DNA of 64,000 nucleotides, from assembly GCF_905175385.1 (NCBI RefSeq), contig NZ_HG992750.1:1-64000 (forward strand). The letters are read 5' to 3'. The notes under the pieces were generated by a model. The model did not search any database. It had not been told where the DNA came from and saw only the letters and a program-made list of their open reading frames with translations. Source of the stretch: Vibrio sp. B1FLJ16. GTDB lineage: Bacteria; Pseudomonadota; Gammaproteobacteria; Enterobacterales; Vibrionaceae. Numbering within the stretch: position 1 is the stretch's first letter; the number at the start of each line of letters is the position of its first letter. Below, in pieces: positions 18,265-27,463 of the stretch. The position numbers and the translations under genes are program-made.

Positions 18265-20274
18265 TTGCTGCCAAAGCTGTTGTACCTCATTTCTTATTCG
18301 CTGCTCAACGTGTTTGCGTCCAGTCAAACCGAACTGTTTTGCGCAAGACTCCCAATCATAACTGAGGAAAAGTTTGCAGATCATTAAGTCTGACGCAGAT
18401 GCTACACCTTGTTTAAGCAACCACTGCTGTAGCCAAATAAAAACGGACTCATAGCTACTGCCACCCAGAGAATAACTTTGAATCAGGGTAAGTTGGTTCG
18501 AAGACAACTCCGTAGTGGAAACGTAAGATGATACTAAACCTCTCAACAACGAAGGCTCAAGTTTGGTATAAATCTGAGAGGCACTCTTAATCAGTAACTC
18601 GTGCCATAGCTCTTCTGCATGGTCTATCCATATTTGTGGTTTACGAGTTAACTGCCTAACCATCAATAGAGAGTAACATCCACTTGAAGCGTCCCGCTTA
18701 GTTCCAAGACGAATAGGTTGATAACCAAAACGAAACCAGAATTGGAAAAGCTCTTCAGTCAGCCCAAAGCTGGTGGAAAGATACGAAACGTGAGGAGGAA
18801 GGGACTGTTCGAGCTGAGACAACATCATCTGTCCCACCCCTTTACGCTGTAATTGCGGGTGAACAGCAATACGCATAATTCGAAGCGTAGACAGTTTGCC
18901 AACCTCAGGCATACCAAGCTGATTAATGATAGTAACGGGGACTAAATGCCCCGGCGGTCGACGCTTTCCAAGCTGGATATCGTGAATGATATTTTCATCT
19001 AACACTCCCTCTTCAACCGCAAGTATTACACCAACGAGATGGTTATTTATTTGTGCGACATAAATGGAGCTACTTTGGTCATGCAAAAGGTGCAGTAAAT
19101 CATTCGGCGAGGTCTGGTAATGTGCATTAATCAGCAATGCAAAACACTGACGCAGCAAACCGGGATTATCTATCAACTCTTTCTTATCGACCTTTCTTAA
19201 CAGAATACTATCGTCTAACTCTGTCACCGAATTATCAAGCTCGGTATTCAGTAAAAAAGCTTCATACACCCACTTCTCAAGCGGGTCACTATCACTCCAG
19301 CGGATTGGCTGTTGGAGGTGACATGTACTCATCCCTGGTCTTTTCGTATTTAACCAATCGACAAACTTAAGCGTAAATCCACGACCACATCCCTCATATC
19401 CATGAATGGTACTGGAAAATACTAGACGGTGATATTGCTCAGTTATTTGCTGAAGCATAGGGACAGGGATAGCTGCAGCCTCATCGACAAGCAGTAAGTC
19501 GCATTCAGGAAGTGAAGCAAGCAACTCATCCGGAGCAATAAACTGGATGAAACCCTGTCCTGATTCCAGTCTGTCTTTCCGTAATCGTGAACCACTACTG
19601 AGTATACGCAGCGCATGCTCATATACCGGCTCGACTGCTTTTATCGAAGGCGCAGTAATTATCACTCTGAGCGCTTTTGTATTTAATAAGTTCGCGCATG
19701 CAATTCCGAGTGCGCTGCTTTTCCCCCGGCCCCGGTCAGCCGTTAAAACGAGTGGCCTTTTGCGATGCCCGGTTACAACTTTTTCTACAGCGACGACGGC
19801 TTTTGCCTGCTCAGAGAACTGAGCAGCAGCATAAGCGGGGATTAGTTCAGGGCGTGGCGGTAATGGGCGGTTTTGCTCGACGACAAGTAAGTTCTGCCAT
19901 TGAGTATGCATCCATTGTTCGGCGTAGTTTTCAGTCTCGTTTTCACTGATGAGAACAACCAACATACCACCGCCGACTAATGATCCGAGCGCAGCGGTAA
20001 AACTGTTTGCATCAAAGCAGGTACGCGTATCAAATAGCAACACATCGCACTCTCTGCCAAGTAACATTTGCCCCTGTTTAGCAGACACGCAATAAGCATT
20101 GTCTGGTAAAGACTGACCGACACAAAACCAACGCTGTTCTTGCTGAGTGCTTGAAAAACCCTTAATAAGCGAGTCTTGCCAAACAGCATCTCCTTTTATA
20201 ACCACGCCGATTCGCTGGAAAGATTGATGAGCTTGTTGTTGCAGAAGAGAAAGAAACTCAGATTGTGTGTGCAT
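18253..20274 (-). CDS. tmcA: tRNA(Met) cytidine acetyltransferase
   Basis: TmcA uses acetyl-CoA and ATP to make N4-acetylcytidine at the wobble position of elongator tRNA-Met. At 673 residues it has the family length. Domains in order: N-terminal DUF1726-like domain (about 1-160), RecA-like ATPase with Walker A DRGRGKSS (about 185) and Walker B LLLVDEAAAIP, a GNAT acetyltransferase domain (LSTLRIMRIAVHPQLQRKGV, about 460-480), and a C-terminal tRNA-binding tail. A parS2 site is built into the stop codon. It lies downstream of parB2, separated by the parAB2 terminator. Confidence 0.95.
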   Translation of the reverse strand: MHTQSEFLSLLQQQAHQSFQRIGVVIKGDAVWQDSLIKGFSSTQQEQRWFCVGQSLPDNAYCVSAKQGQMLLGRECDVLLFDTRTCFDANSFTAALGSLVGGGMLVVLISENETENYAEQWMHTQWQNLLVVEQNRPLPPRPELIPAYAAAQFSEQAKAVVAVEKVVTGHRKRPLVLTADRGRGKSSALGIACANLLNTKALRVIITAPSIKAVEPVYEHALRILSSGSRLRKDRLESGQGFIQFIAPDELLASLPECDLLLVDEAAAIPVPMLQQITEQYHRLVFSSTIHGYEGCGRGFTLKFVDWLNTKRPGMSTCHLQQPIRWSDSDPLEKWVYEAFLLNTELDNSVTELDDSILLRKVDKKELIDNPGLLRQCFALLINAHYQTSPNDLLHLLHDQSSSIYVAQINNHLVGVILAVEEGVLDENIIHDIQLGKRRPPGHLVPVTIINQLGMPEVGKLSTLRIMRIAVHPQLQRKGVGQMMLSQLEQSLPPHVSYLSTSFGLTEELFQFWFRFGYQPIRLGTKRDASSGCYSLLMVRQLTRKPQIWIDHAEELWHELLIKSASQIYTKLEPSLLRGLVSSYVSTTELSSNQLTLIQSYSLGGSSYESVFIWLQQWLLKQGVASASDLMICKLFLSYDWESCAKQFGLTGRKHVEQRIRNEVQQLWQQFTL

Positions 20275-20350
20275 GCTGTAGACCCAAGGTTAACCTGACA
20301 ACATGTTATCACAACTTGATTTGCACTCTCAGAGTACAGACACATAGACA

Positions 20351-20375
20351 TAAAAAAACCGCCCGAAGGCGGTTT
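20351..20375 (-). terminator. Terminator of the parA2-parB2 operon
   Basis: On the minus strand AAACCGCC-TTCG-GGCGGTTT is followed by a T-run, 16 bases after the parB2 stop. A classic strong intrinsic terminator. Confidence 0.85.
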
Positions 20376-20390
20376 GTCAGTCAACCTGTG

Positions 20391-21365
20391 TTACTGCAAT
20401 TTGCTATGAACAAAAGCAAGTATTTCGTCCATCAGATTATCATCAACCTTTTTCAAATTTAGAGCAAGATTGCTGCCTTTGCGGCTGTAGCTCGCACGGC
20501 CTTTTATCAGATCGACTTTTTCCGATTTTTGCGCCGGTTTAACCGGAGCCAACTCTGTAATCCAGTTTTCCAGACTTTCCGTGACTTCTTTAGTCAGACG
20601 AGCAACACCTTGTGCTGTACTGCGCTGCCACAGATAACCTTCACTGGTACGACATTTATCTAGCAAGTTTTGTTGGTGTTCTGGCGATAAATTAGAGAAC
20701 TGCTTATGTAGTTTCACTATCGTCGGACGACCCAAATCGCCGACATTCGGGTAAGCTTGCAGCAATTCTAACGGTAATGCAGCGGCTTTTAATGCTCCGC
20801 TTACCAGCGCTTCACTACACTGGAACATTTTAGCCAGCGCTTTCTGGTCTTCAGCTTCACCACTGTCCAACTTTGCCTGCATCTCTTTACCTTTTTCGTA
20901 AAGAGACAGCGGTTTATGGGCATTTGCTACATCAGACAGAAACTTCGCGTGGTTCGAGTTAATATTGTCACCAACATAAACCAAGAAGTCTTTTTCCGCT
21001 AAGATACAAGACTTACGACGACGGCTACCATCTAAAACTTCAATTTTACCATCCTGAGTACGACGCCCCACAGCCGGATATTGCTGACCACGCTCCTTTA
21101 ACGTCACCAAAACATCCGATAGAGCATGCTCATTAAGGAAAGATTGCTCACGGGCGTTATCAACGAAAACCGTCGTTTCAGACTCCACCCTGTCGGCAGG
21201 TATACGTACTAGTTCAAACTGAACCGTATTCTCACCAGCAACAGCCAACTCAATAGACTGAGCTTTTTCTTTTGCAGCCGTTTGAGCCTCTTGCGGCGTT
21301 GCGACACGGCGTTTATTTGTTTTGCCGAATAATTTTGCGTTCAATTCAGACGTTTTTAAAGCCAT
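20391..21365 (-). CDS. parB2: Chromosome II partition protein ParB2
   Basis: Centromere-binding protein that loads on parS2 and is moved by ParA2 to segregate chromosome II origins. 324 residues. The N-terminal arm is basic (LFGKTNKRRVATP). The ParB/Srx-like core is visible as RTQDGKIEVLDGSRRRKSCI (about 105-125), and the helix-turn-helix domain as LAKMFQCSEALVSGALKAAA (about 175-197). The C-terminal dimerisation region is compact. It starts seven bases after the parA2 stop, in one operon. The parS2 sites around it match what the protein is known to bind. Confidence 0.96.
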   Translation of the reverse strand: MALKTSELNAKLFGKTNKRRVATPQEAQTAAKEKAQSIELAVAGENTVQFELVRIPADRVESETTVFVDNAREQSFLNEHALSDVLVTLKERGQQYPAVGRRTQDGKIEVLDGSRRRKSCILAEKDFLVYVGDNINSNHAKFLSDVANAHKPLSLYEKGKEMQAKLDSGEAEDQKALAKMFQCSEALVSGALKAAALPLELLQAYPNVGDLGRPTIVKLHKQFSNLSPEHQQNLLDKCRTSEGYLWQRSTAQGVARLTKEVTESLENWITELAPVKPAQKSEKVDLIKGRASYSRKGSNLALNLKKVDDNLMDEILAFVHSKLQ

Positions 21366-21372
21366 TTACTTA

Positions 21373-22590
21373 TTACCCCTGATTCAATGACGGCCAGTTA
21401 GAGTGCAGCACGCGCTCTAGTTCAAGTGAGCTCTTATGAACAGCGTCTTGAGCGGTTGCGAGTGTTTTCTTACCACCCTCAAAATCACTCACTGTTAAAT
21501 CAAAGACTGTACTGTAGGTATCAGCACAGGTTTCGAATGCTCGGCTACGCGGGATGGTTGCCATCATAACCTGGTCACCAAGAAGATAGTTCATTTCAGT
21601 AAGAACAGAAACTTGCTTCTTATTATCGTCCTCGAACATGGTCGGCATTAGGCGTACAAACTCAAGACCATTCCAGTCTTCCGGGAACATTTCATATACC
21701 GTAGGCAAATGCTGGAAGAAGTTTACTGTTGATGCCCAGTCAAGACGTTTTGCGGCACATGGGATCAACAACGCGTTAGAAGCATACATTGCATTCCATA
21801 CTAGCGGGTCAACGTGCGGACCGGTATCTATCATGATGATATCAAAGTCATCCGCAATTTTATCGATCAGCTGCTCTTTTAAAAGGCGAACAATATCTAA
21901 AGACGGGTCCTCAGATAATGTTTGCCAGGCTTCAGCGTTAAACATTGCATCTTCAGGAAAAGCAGAAATAGATTTCAAGTTCGGGTATTGAGTCGGAAGC
22001 ATGACATTCTTATGCAAAAACTCGCGGTCTATTTCTACACCATCAGGAACATTACCCAGCATGATATCCACTGCAGAGTAGATGTTGTCATGTTCGGCCA
22101 CACTGATCTGTGGGTTCAGGAATAAACGCAGAGAACCCTGCGGATCCAGGTCAATCAGACAGATACGGTAACGTTTATCTAAGTTAAGTGCCAGACATGC
22201 AGCCAGATGAACGGCAGTCATCGATTTACCAGTTCCGCCCTTCTGGTTCTGTACATTAATAATCCAAGGCTTATTGCCTGTACTTTTCTTGCGCTCATGG
22301 AATTTAGGCACTTCAGCCGCATCCATCAGCATGTGTGCTTCTTCTAACGTAATCGAATAATGATTGGCATTATTCTTTGTAAACTGGTGACCTGCTGTCT
22401 CCATTTTATTAATAGCATCATCAAGCTTACGACGAGTCAGGCCCGAACGGGTTTCCATCATTGCTTTAGACATTGGAGGGAAGTAGTTGTCACTTCTCTC
22501 TTCCAATACAATTTCAATACGGTCAGCTTGAACCTGTTGCGTCAGCTCGGCTAACTCAAGAAGGTTTTCAATCGTTTTTTCTCTTTTCAT
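21373..22590 (-). CDS. parA2: Chromosome II partition ATPase ParA2
   Basis: A Walker-type ATPase that binds DNA non-specifically and pulls ParB2-parS2 complexes. 405 residues. It belongs to the plasmid-like type Ia group with an N-terminal winged-helix extension (residues 1-105, TRSGLTRRKLDDAI), and then the deviant Walker A KGGTGKS (117-123) with signature Lys117, Walker A' (LIDLDPQGSL) and Walker B (IIMIDTGPH). The frame is open for 55 codons further upstream, but those codons are hydrophobic and unlike the family; the ATG at 22590 (MKREKTIENL) is the true start. Plasmid-like partition genes on a chromosome are a known Vibrio chromosome II trait. Confidence 0.96.
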   Translation of the reverse strand: MKREKTIENLLELAELTQQVQADRIEIVLEERSDNYFPPMSKAMMETRSGLTRRKLDDAINKMETAGHQFTKNNANHYSITLEEAHMLMDAAEVPKFHERKKSTGNKPWIINVQNQKGGTGKSMTAVHLAACLALNLDKRYRICLIDLDPQGSLRLFLNPQISVAEHDNIYSAVDIMLGNVPDGVEIDREFLHKNVMLPTQYPNLKSISAFPEDAMFNAEAWQTLSEDPSLDIVRLLKEQLIDKIADDFDIIMIDTGPHVDPLVWNAMYASNALLIPCAAKRLDWASTVNFFQHLPTVYEMFPEDWNGLEFVRLMPTMFEDDNKKQVSVLTEMNYLLGDQVMMATIPRSRAFETCADTYSTVFDLTVSDFEGGKKTLATAQDAVHKSSLELERVLHSNWPSLNQG

Positions 22591-22810
22591 GCCAAATTCC
22601 GTTGGAAGGATATCTGCCAACAATTGTACAGCAGTAACAACCAAAAACAACAAAAAGGTGCACAAACATTTTGAATAACAATCACATAAAAAAAACTTTA
22701 AAATCGACTGATTGATGATTAATGGTGAAAAACATATCAAATATGAATCAAACATTACTGCAGAACTATGTAGGAACTCGCCAACATTTAAAGTGTTACA
22801 GCATCACTTA

Positions 22811-22823
22811 TTTACATTGTAAA
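22811..22823. other. parS2 centromere site
   Basis: TTTACATTGTAAA, with T at the free central position. It sits between the parA2 promoter and the origin control region. Confidence 0.9.
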
Positions 22824-22936
22824 CTGAATTTCGCTCGGAACGATTATACTAACCGGATAAATTACGGATTATGTGAAATCAATTAAGAGACGTGATGAAT
22901 GAAATAATATAAGTAAAGATATACGGATTAATTACT

Positions 22937-23420
22937 CCTTGATCATGCATCCGTACCGATTAAAACAGTTCTGCGATAAAATAACCGGAAGAGTGATCAA
23001 GGGTTACTCTTGATCATTCTTCCGATAATGAACCTATAAGCGAAAGCATGATCAAGGTAAAAAGATTAGAAACATAGAAATCGAAGTGGAATACGAGGTG
23101 ATCAAATTTACGGAAATATGATCAAGTGAGTCCGGTACACGGAAGCATGAAAAAACACGGCTTATTTACGGCAGAGTGCAGACAAACTGGGGATTCAGGT
23201 AAATATTTAGCGATAAAACCTCGGAACGATGAAGTTACATCATTTATTGTGATAACTTCTTCATCTCATGATCATGCGTCCGGTAATTTTACTGATAAAC
23301 GCGAAATACACGTAACACAGTGTAATCAGACTATATTTTATACACTTGGAGAAATTGTCATCAAAACTCCGTTTTGATCAGACAAATTTAATCATCTTGA
23401 TCATTGTTCCGAGTGGAATT
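22937..23420. repeat. Cluster of 39-mer-type RctB control sites
   Basis: Sites of the form TTGATCAT-NTTCCG in both orientations: plus strand at about 22939 (TTGATCATGCATCCG), 23009 (TTGATCATTCTTCCG), 23268 (ATGATCATGCGTCCG) and 23398 (TTGATCATTGTTCCG); minus strand at 23041-23057 (CCTTGATCATGCTTTCG) and 23112-23127 (CTTGATCATATTTCCG). The element near 23136-23150 (GGAAGCATGA) looks like a truncated copy lacking GATC. In Vibrio cholerae such sites inhibit initiation by competing for or handcuffing RctB; here that is inferred. Confidence 0.8.
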
Positions 23421-23475
23421 GAGTGGCTAAAAGCTCGAATCTTGCTATCCGAAAAGTTGCAGAAACGAGCAGTTC

Positions 23476-23484
23476 TGTGGATAA
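23476..23484 (-). promoter_or_regulatory. DnaA box of oriCII
   Basis: TGTGGATAA, a perfect DnaA box (TTATCCACA) on the minus strand, 15 bp before the first iteron. Confidence 0.9.
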
Positions 23485-23498
23485 CATGTACAAATATC

Positions 23499-23624
23499 AT
23501 GATCATTGTTTCAAGAGCTTTTTGATCATCTTTTCAGAGTCTTAATGATCATGCTTGCAGCAGAATATGATCATGCTTTCAAGGTTTTGTTGATCATCGT
23601 TTCGTGAGTTAGATGATCATAGTT
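23499..23624 (+). repeat. Six 12-mer RctB iterons
   Basis: Iterons start at 23499, 23522, 23545, 23567, 23590 and 23613: ATGATCATTGTT, TTGATCATCTTT, ATGATCATGCTT (twice), TTGATCATCGTT, ATGATCATAGTT. Spacing is 22-23 bp, about two helical turns, so all sites face one side of the DNA. Each carries GATC, and RctB is known to need Dam methylation to bind 12-mers. Confidence 0.95.
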
Positions 23625-23635
23625 CCGAATGGCCA

Positions 23636-23785
23636 ACAAAAAATATATATTAATAACAAGGCGTTATAGCGAGGCCCTCACCTGGATCATTAGATCATAT
23701 AATCAATTAAGATCAATTTAATCAAAAAGATCAGTTATTTAAAAAACAAGATTTTTTCTTTATTTATGATCTCTTTTTCTTTATT
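23636..23785 (+). other. DNA unwinding element of oriCII with ATCA repeats
   Basis: Strongly AT-rich. ATCA occurs at 23686, 23694, 23702, 23712, 23721 and 23730, every 8-10 bases, followed by A/T tracts. RctB is known to bind single-stranded ATCA repeats in the opened origin. Confidence 0.8.
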
Positions 23786-23831
23786 CTTCGGAACCATAGC
23801 ACAACTACGGCCAATGTGATCTGGATCTACA

Positions 23832-25802
23832 ATGACAGCTGATGAAAAAATTCTGATTAAAGCCCCGAGAAGCCACAAAGACGGCCATCTTTTTGAAGTA
23901 CACGAATCTTCTGCCGACTGGGTTGAGCAATATCAACATTTCAAAGGGGTGACCAAAAGCATCTTAGAGTTGCTTAATCTAATTTCATTACGAGGTTTCA
24001 GTAGCAAAGACGGGCTGGTATCAACAACTGAAATTGTAGAAGCCACAGACGGTCAGTTAACTCGAGCAGCACTTCAACAAAGACTGCGCGCAGCAGTTAA
24101 TATCGGTTTATTTACCCAGACACCTGTTCGTTTTGAAGAGGGATTAGCTGGTAAAACGATGTTACACAAGTTCGTTAATCCTAATAAGCTCATTTCGGCG
24201 CTTGGAGCTACGAGCCTGGTGACTGAAAAAGTTCGTCAGAACGAAAAACAAAAACGTTCTAAAGCACTGGCACAGACACAAGTAAACAAACGTTTGTTAA
24301 ATGAACATGGTCTGAATACACCGCCGATGATGAAAGATGAAGCTGATCAATTTGTCGTATCTCCGACTAACTGGGCTGGGATCATCGACCAAGCACTAGC
24401 TCCGCCTCGCACTCGTAAAAGTTATCAGAAATCCATGGTATCAATATCCGGCACTAAGGCTGTGATAGAAACACGATCATCCAAAAATATCATGACGGTG
24501 GATGATCTTATGACGCTGTTTGCTCTGTTTACCCTGACGGTGCAGTATCATGATCATCATAAAGATCAGTATCACCTCGATGCTGCCCATGTTCCGAACA
24601 AGACACCGCTGTACATTACCGATATTTTGTCACTGCGAGGCAAAAAAGACAGTGGTCCTGCACGTGATTCCATTCGTGACAGTATCGACCGAATTGAATT
24701 TACCGACTTTCAACTGCATGAACTGACTGGTCGCTGGTTAAGTGAAAATATGCCAGAAGGTTTTAAGAGTGATCGATTCAGATTCCTTGCCAGAACGATC
24801 ACGGCATCAGAAGAAGCACCTGTAGAAGGCAGCGACGGTGAAATCAGGATCAAACCAAATCTGTATATCCTGGTTTGGGAACCGTCATTCTACGAAGAAT
24901 TACTCACGCGTGATTATTTCTTCCTCTTCCCGCCAGAGATTCTTAAGCAGCATACGCTAGTATTCCAGCTGTACTCGTTTTTCCGCAGCCGGATGGTACG
25001 TCGTCATGCCGACTGTATGTTACTAAGTGAGCTGAATCAGAAATTAGCACGCAACATAGAATGGCGCCGTTTCTCTATGGATCTGATCCGTGAGTTAAGA
25101 CGACTGTCTGATGGTAAAGGGACGCATGATCTTTTTGTGGTGAACTTGTGGGGCTATCATCTGACGATCGAAACCATCGCTGAAAATGATAAAGTCATGG
25201 ACTACCAGGTCGACATCAAATGTGATGTCGAAGAAGTGCTGCGTTATTCAAGAGCTCGCACCACCAACGCAGGAAAGCGCAACATGGCTCCTACGCTGCC
25301 AAACCCACTTCGCAATGAGATGGTCACCAAGCAGCAGCTCGAAGAGCTCTCAGGTATCATTGACGGCGAATTTGAGCCTATCCAGCGTAAAGCTCCGTCT
25401 CCGCGTGGCAATTTAGGTCGCCGGGTGAAGCAAAGGAAGCATCTGGTAGAGATCAATGCGGATGAAATTACGATCACGCTATCTAAATATACCTCTTCAG
25501 AGGCCCTGGAACGCAGTATAACGGCTCTTTCAGCAATGACAGGGCATTCCTATGCCTCAATCAAGGAAGAATGCTCTGAGTACGTTGACAAGCTCGATTG
25601 GCTTAGAGTAGGGGATGAGCCCGTACCATACGAAACACTGAGCAAAACCGTAGAGTTATTTAATGCGCAAAACGACATCAAACATCTCACAATTGAGCGT
25701 TTGATTGCTGGCTTAGCTGTTCGTCGCAAGGTATGCAGACAAATTTTTGATGGCCATTTGGATGAGATGGTCTATCGGGCACTTGATGAGATGGCAATTT
25801 AG
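23832..25802 (+). CDS. rctB: Chromosome II replication initiator RctB
   Basis: The Vibrionaceae-specific initiator, which binds 12-mer and 39-mer sites, opens oriCII and controls its own copy number. 656 residues, the usual size. It contains stacked winged-helix domains related to plasmid initiators; strongly conserved blocks visible include EGLAGKTMLHKF, NEKQKRSKALAQTQVN, SPTNWAGIIDQALAPPRTRK, ILSLRGKKDSGPARDS, EFTDFQLHELTGRW and YSRARTTNAGKRNMAP. The C-terminal regulatory domain follows (SSEALERSITALSAMTGHSY). The ATG at 23832 matches the conserved N-terminus (IKAPRSHKDGHLFEV). It is transcribed away from the origin and probably autoregulated. Confidence 0.97.
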   Translation: MTADEKILIKAPRSHKDGHLFEVHESSADWVEQYQHFKGVTKSILELLNLISLRGFSSKDGLVSTTEIVEATDGQLTRAALQQRLRAAVNIGLFTQTPVRFEEGLAGKTMLHKFVNPNKLISALGATSLVTEKVRQNEKQKRSKALAQTQVNKRLLNEHGLNTPPMMKDEADQFVVSPTNWAGIIDQALAPPRTRKSYQKSMVSISGTKAVIETRSSKNIMTVDDLMTLFALFTLTVQYHDHHKDQYHLDAAHVPNKTPLYITDILSLRGKKDSGPARDSIRDSIDRIEFTDFQLHELTGRWLSENMPEGFKSDRFRFLARTITASEEAPVEGSDGEIRIKPNLYILVWEPSFYEELLTRDYFFLFPPEILKQHTLVFQLYSFFRSRMVRRHADCMLLSELNQKLARNIEWRRFSMDLIRELRRLSDGKGTHDLFVVNLWGYHLTIETIAENDKVMDYQVDIKCDVEEVLRYSRARTTNAGKRNMAPTLPNPLRNEMVTKQQLEELSGIIDGEFEPIQRKAPSPRGNLGRRVKQRKHLVEINADEITITLSKYTSSEALERSITALSAMTGHSYASIKEECSEYVDKLDWLRVGDEPVPYETLSKTVELFNAQNDIKHLTIERLIAGLAVRRKVCRQIFDGHLDEMVYRALDEMAI

Positions 25803-26019
25803 TATCGTATTGCCTGGTGTATTTGCAGTTAGAACTACGAGTAATTGATTTCAAATGTAATAAATTTTTTCAATGATAGAAATCAAACCTAACTCTTACA
25901 AAATGATGACAATCGTTATCTGTGTGCATACTAATCTTAATCCCGAATAGACAACCTTTTGTCCTTTCTGATGATTAATAGATAGGCTCATATTGTTACA
26001 TTCGTTCTGAATAGATTTC

Positions 26020-26053
26020 GCGAGTTTCCTTCAAAAGAAACTCGCTTTTTTTT
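26020..26053 (+). terminator. Terminator downstream of rctB
   Basis: GCGAGTTTC / GAAACTCGC stem with an 8-base loop and a run of eight T, about 220 bases after rctB. Confidence 0.85.
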
Positions 26054-26071
26054 GCCTATTTTCAGCTGCCC

Positions 26072-26117
26072 TTGATCATCATTCCGACTAATGGAAAACT
26101 CCTTGATCATGCTTCCC
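26072..26117 (+). repeat. Pair of RctB 39-mer-type sites downstream of rctB
   Basis: TTGATCATCATTCCG begins at 26072 and TTGATCATGCTTCCC at 26103, 31 bp apart. The first touches and the second overlaps the 3' end of the minus-strand gene at 26088-26555. Confidence 0.7.
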
Positions 26118-26555
26118 AGTTTCATTCCAATTTAATGATCGCATTAAGGTGACATGTGAATTGATCAAGTTATTTGCTTGATCTTGCCACTGATCCTGAT
26201 CGTCTTGCTGATTACAAAACTCCAACGCAAGAACCGTTAAATGCTGAAGACGCTTTAGGCACCAGTCTTTAATCAGAATATCATTTACAAGTGTGCAAGC
26301 CGCCTGCTCGAGCTTTGTGCTGGCGTAGAGCAAGATTTGATAGCTCTTGTGCGGGTCGCGGTATCTGACACCTTCAAATACTCTTAAGCACCCATCCAGC
26401 CAGCAGGAGAGGGCTTTGCTCTGTTGACTTGTAAGTTCGGGCCCAAACACGCAATCCGGAGCTCGATATAAGATTGCCTCTAGTGCTTCTACTTGATCAT
26501 GCTTCTGGGATTCGTACCAGTGTGAAATCTGATCTTGCCAACTGTTGAGTTTCAC
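26088..26555 (-). CDS. Conserved hypothetical protein next to rctB
   Basis: 155 residues, probably all-helical and soluble, with no family I recognise. It begins with GTG, supported by GAGG ten bases upstream. The peptide KHDQ occurs twice, at residues about 18-21 (SQKHDQVEA) and near the C-terminus (TGKHDQGV), and both copies are the translation of RctB-like DNA sites (26493-26505 and 26103-26117). A Gln/Asp-rich stretch (QQDDQDQWQDQ) is encoded by GATC-rich DNA. The gene converges on rctB. The DNA may be under selection as binding sites as much as for protein. Confidence 0.7.
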   Translation of the reverse strand: MKLNSWQDQISHWYESQKHDQVEALEAILYRAPDCVFGPELTSQQSKALSCWLDGCLRVFEGVRYRDPHKSYQILLYASTKLEQAACTLVNDILIKDWCLKRLQHLTVLALEFCNQQDDQDQWQDQANNLINSHVTLMRSLNWNETGKHDQGVFH

Positions 26556-27066
26556 TATGTTACCTCACATACCTAATCGCCTATAGGCTTTCTCGTGGTA
26601 AAGCCTTTTTAACTGAGTATTTCGCTATTCATACCGATAGTTTGGTTCATTTTTGGTTGGTTTCCAAAGCGATGTTCATACATTGTGACTGTGGTGATTT
26701 ATTCGTTCGGTAATTGGTTACAGTGAATCTCTGACTGAAAACAGGTCAAAGTTGGGGGAGGGGCCTGCGTAGCGGACGAATGAAAGGTTCTGCAAAAGAC
26801 AAATGAAAGGAATAGTGAACCCAGAAGAGCCGCGATTGGGGAGCTGGAGATAATGAAAAAGTGAGAGCTAGATCAGCACACTTTTCGTAAGGTTAATCAC
26901 TCAAATTTAATCGCAAATTAAGTCTTTGGCAAAGCCTAAATGATGAATCTGTCATCGTAGTTATGAAAGGTCGGGAAGGGTCACATTTCCCTACAGTTTT
27001 TCTTATCAGCGTTGTTGTGGTTTGCTATAGATTACTCATCGAAAACATGGTGTGTTCGGAGGAAAT
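26556..27066. other. Intergenic region
   Basis: Carries the start area of the gene to the left and the promoter of the 65-codon gene to the right. Nothing else stands out. Confidence 0.5.
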
Positions 27067-27264
27067 ATGTCCATTAATTCTATCAACCATGAAGAGATGA
27101 GCAACATCGCTCACAAGTGGGAATTAGCTGAAGAAGAAATCGTTGCGAAGCCAGAAAAAACAGTTAAATCAGCTGAAGCCAGAAGACGCATTGAAGCTCT
27201 TCGTGAAATCCGAGAAAGCGGATTGACTATTGAGGAAGCTAAAGAACTTGGCTTGATTCACTGA
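27067..27264 (+). CDS. Small hypothetical protein
   Basis: 65 residues, highly charged and predicted helical, ending in a repeat-like amphipathic region (ARRRIEALREIRESGLTIEE). The ATG at 27067 is preceded by GGAGG five bases away, better than the GTG at 27052. A clear terminator follows. Function unknown; it sits where small conserved genes follow rctB in other vibrios. Confidence 0.75.
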   Translation: MSINSINHEEMSNIAHKWELAEEEIVAKPEKTVKSAEARRRIEALREIRESGLTIEEAKELGLIH

Positions 27265-27296
27265 TTCGTTCCTTTACGTAAAATAATAAACAAGCG

Positions 27297-27323
27297 AGGG
27301 TAGTCATCAGGCTACCCTTTTTG
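27297..27323 (+). terminator. Terminator of the 65-codon gene
   Basis: GGGTAG / CTACCC stem with T5, 33 bases after the stop. Confidence 0.75.
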
Positions 27324-27463
27324 TTGGTTTCAGTAGCCGATTACGCACCTTGATTGATATTGAAATGTATATATTTCAAATGGTTGAGATTGCTTTTGTA
27401 ATGTCCTGACCGCGATTGAGCATAAAGTTGTTTTACCTGACAGCCCAATGAGTCGATATAAGT

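Larger units (their letters stand above)
22591..23831. other. oriCII: Origin of replication of chromosome II (oriCII) with control region
   Basis: The 1.2 kb between parA2 and rctB. From left to right: parA2 promoter area, a parS2 site (22811), a control region with 39-mer-type RctB sites (22937-23420, the rctA-like part), a DnaA box (23476), six 12-mer iterons (23499-23624), an AT-rich unwinding segment with ATCA repeats, and the rctB start. GATC sites for Dam are dense throughout. The order is that of the known Vibrio cholerae oriCII. An open frame of 83 codons at 23126 is not a gene. Confidence 0.95.

Noticed and set aside
22591..22755. Longer ParA2 frame with 55 extra codons
   Set aside because: The added part is hydrophobic, Cys-rich and unlike the family; the internal ATG at 22590 gives the known N-terminus.
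23126..23377. 83-codon frame inside oriCII
   Set aside because: It runs through RctB control sites and has no coding character.
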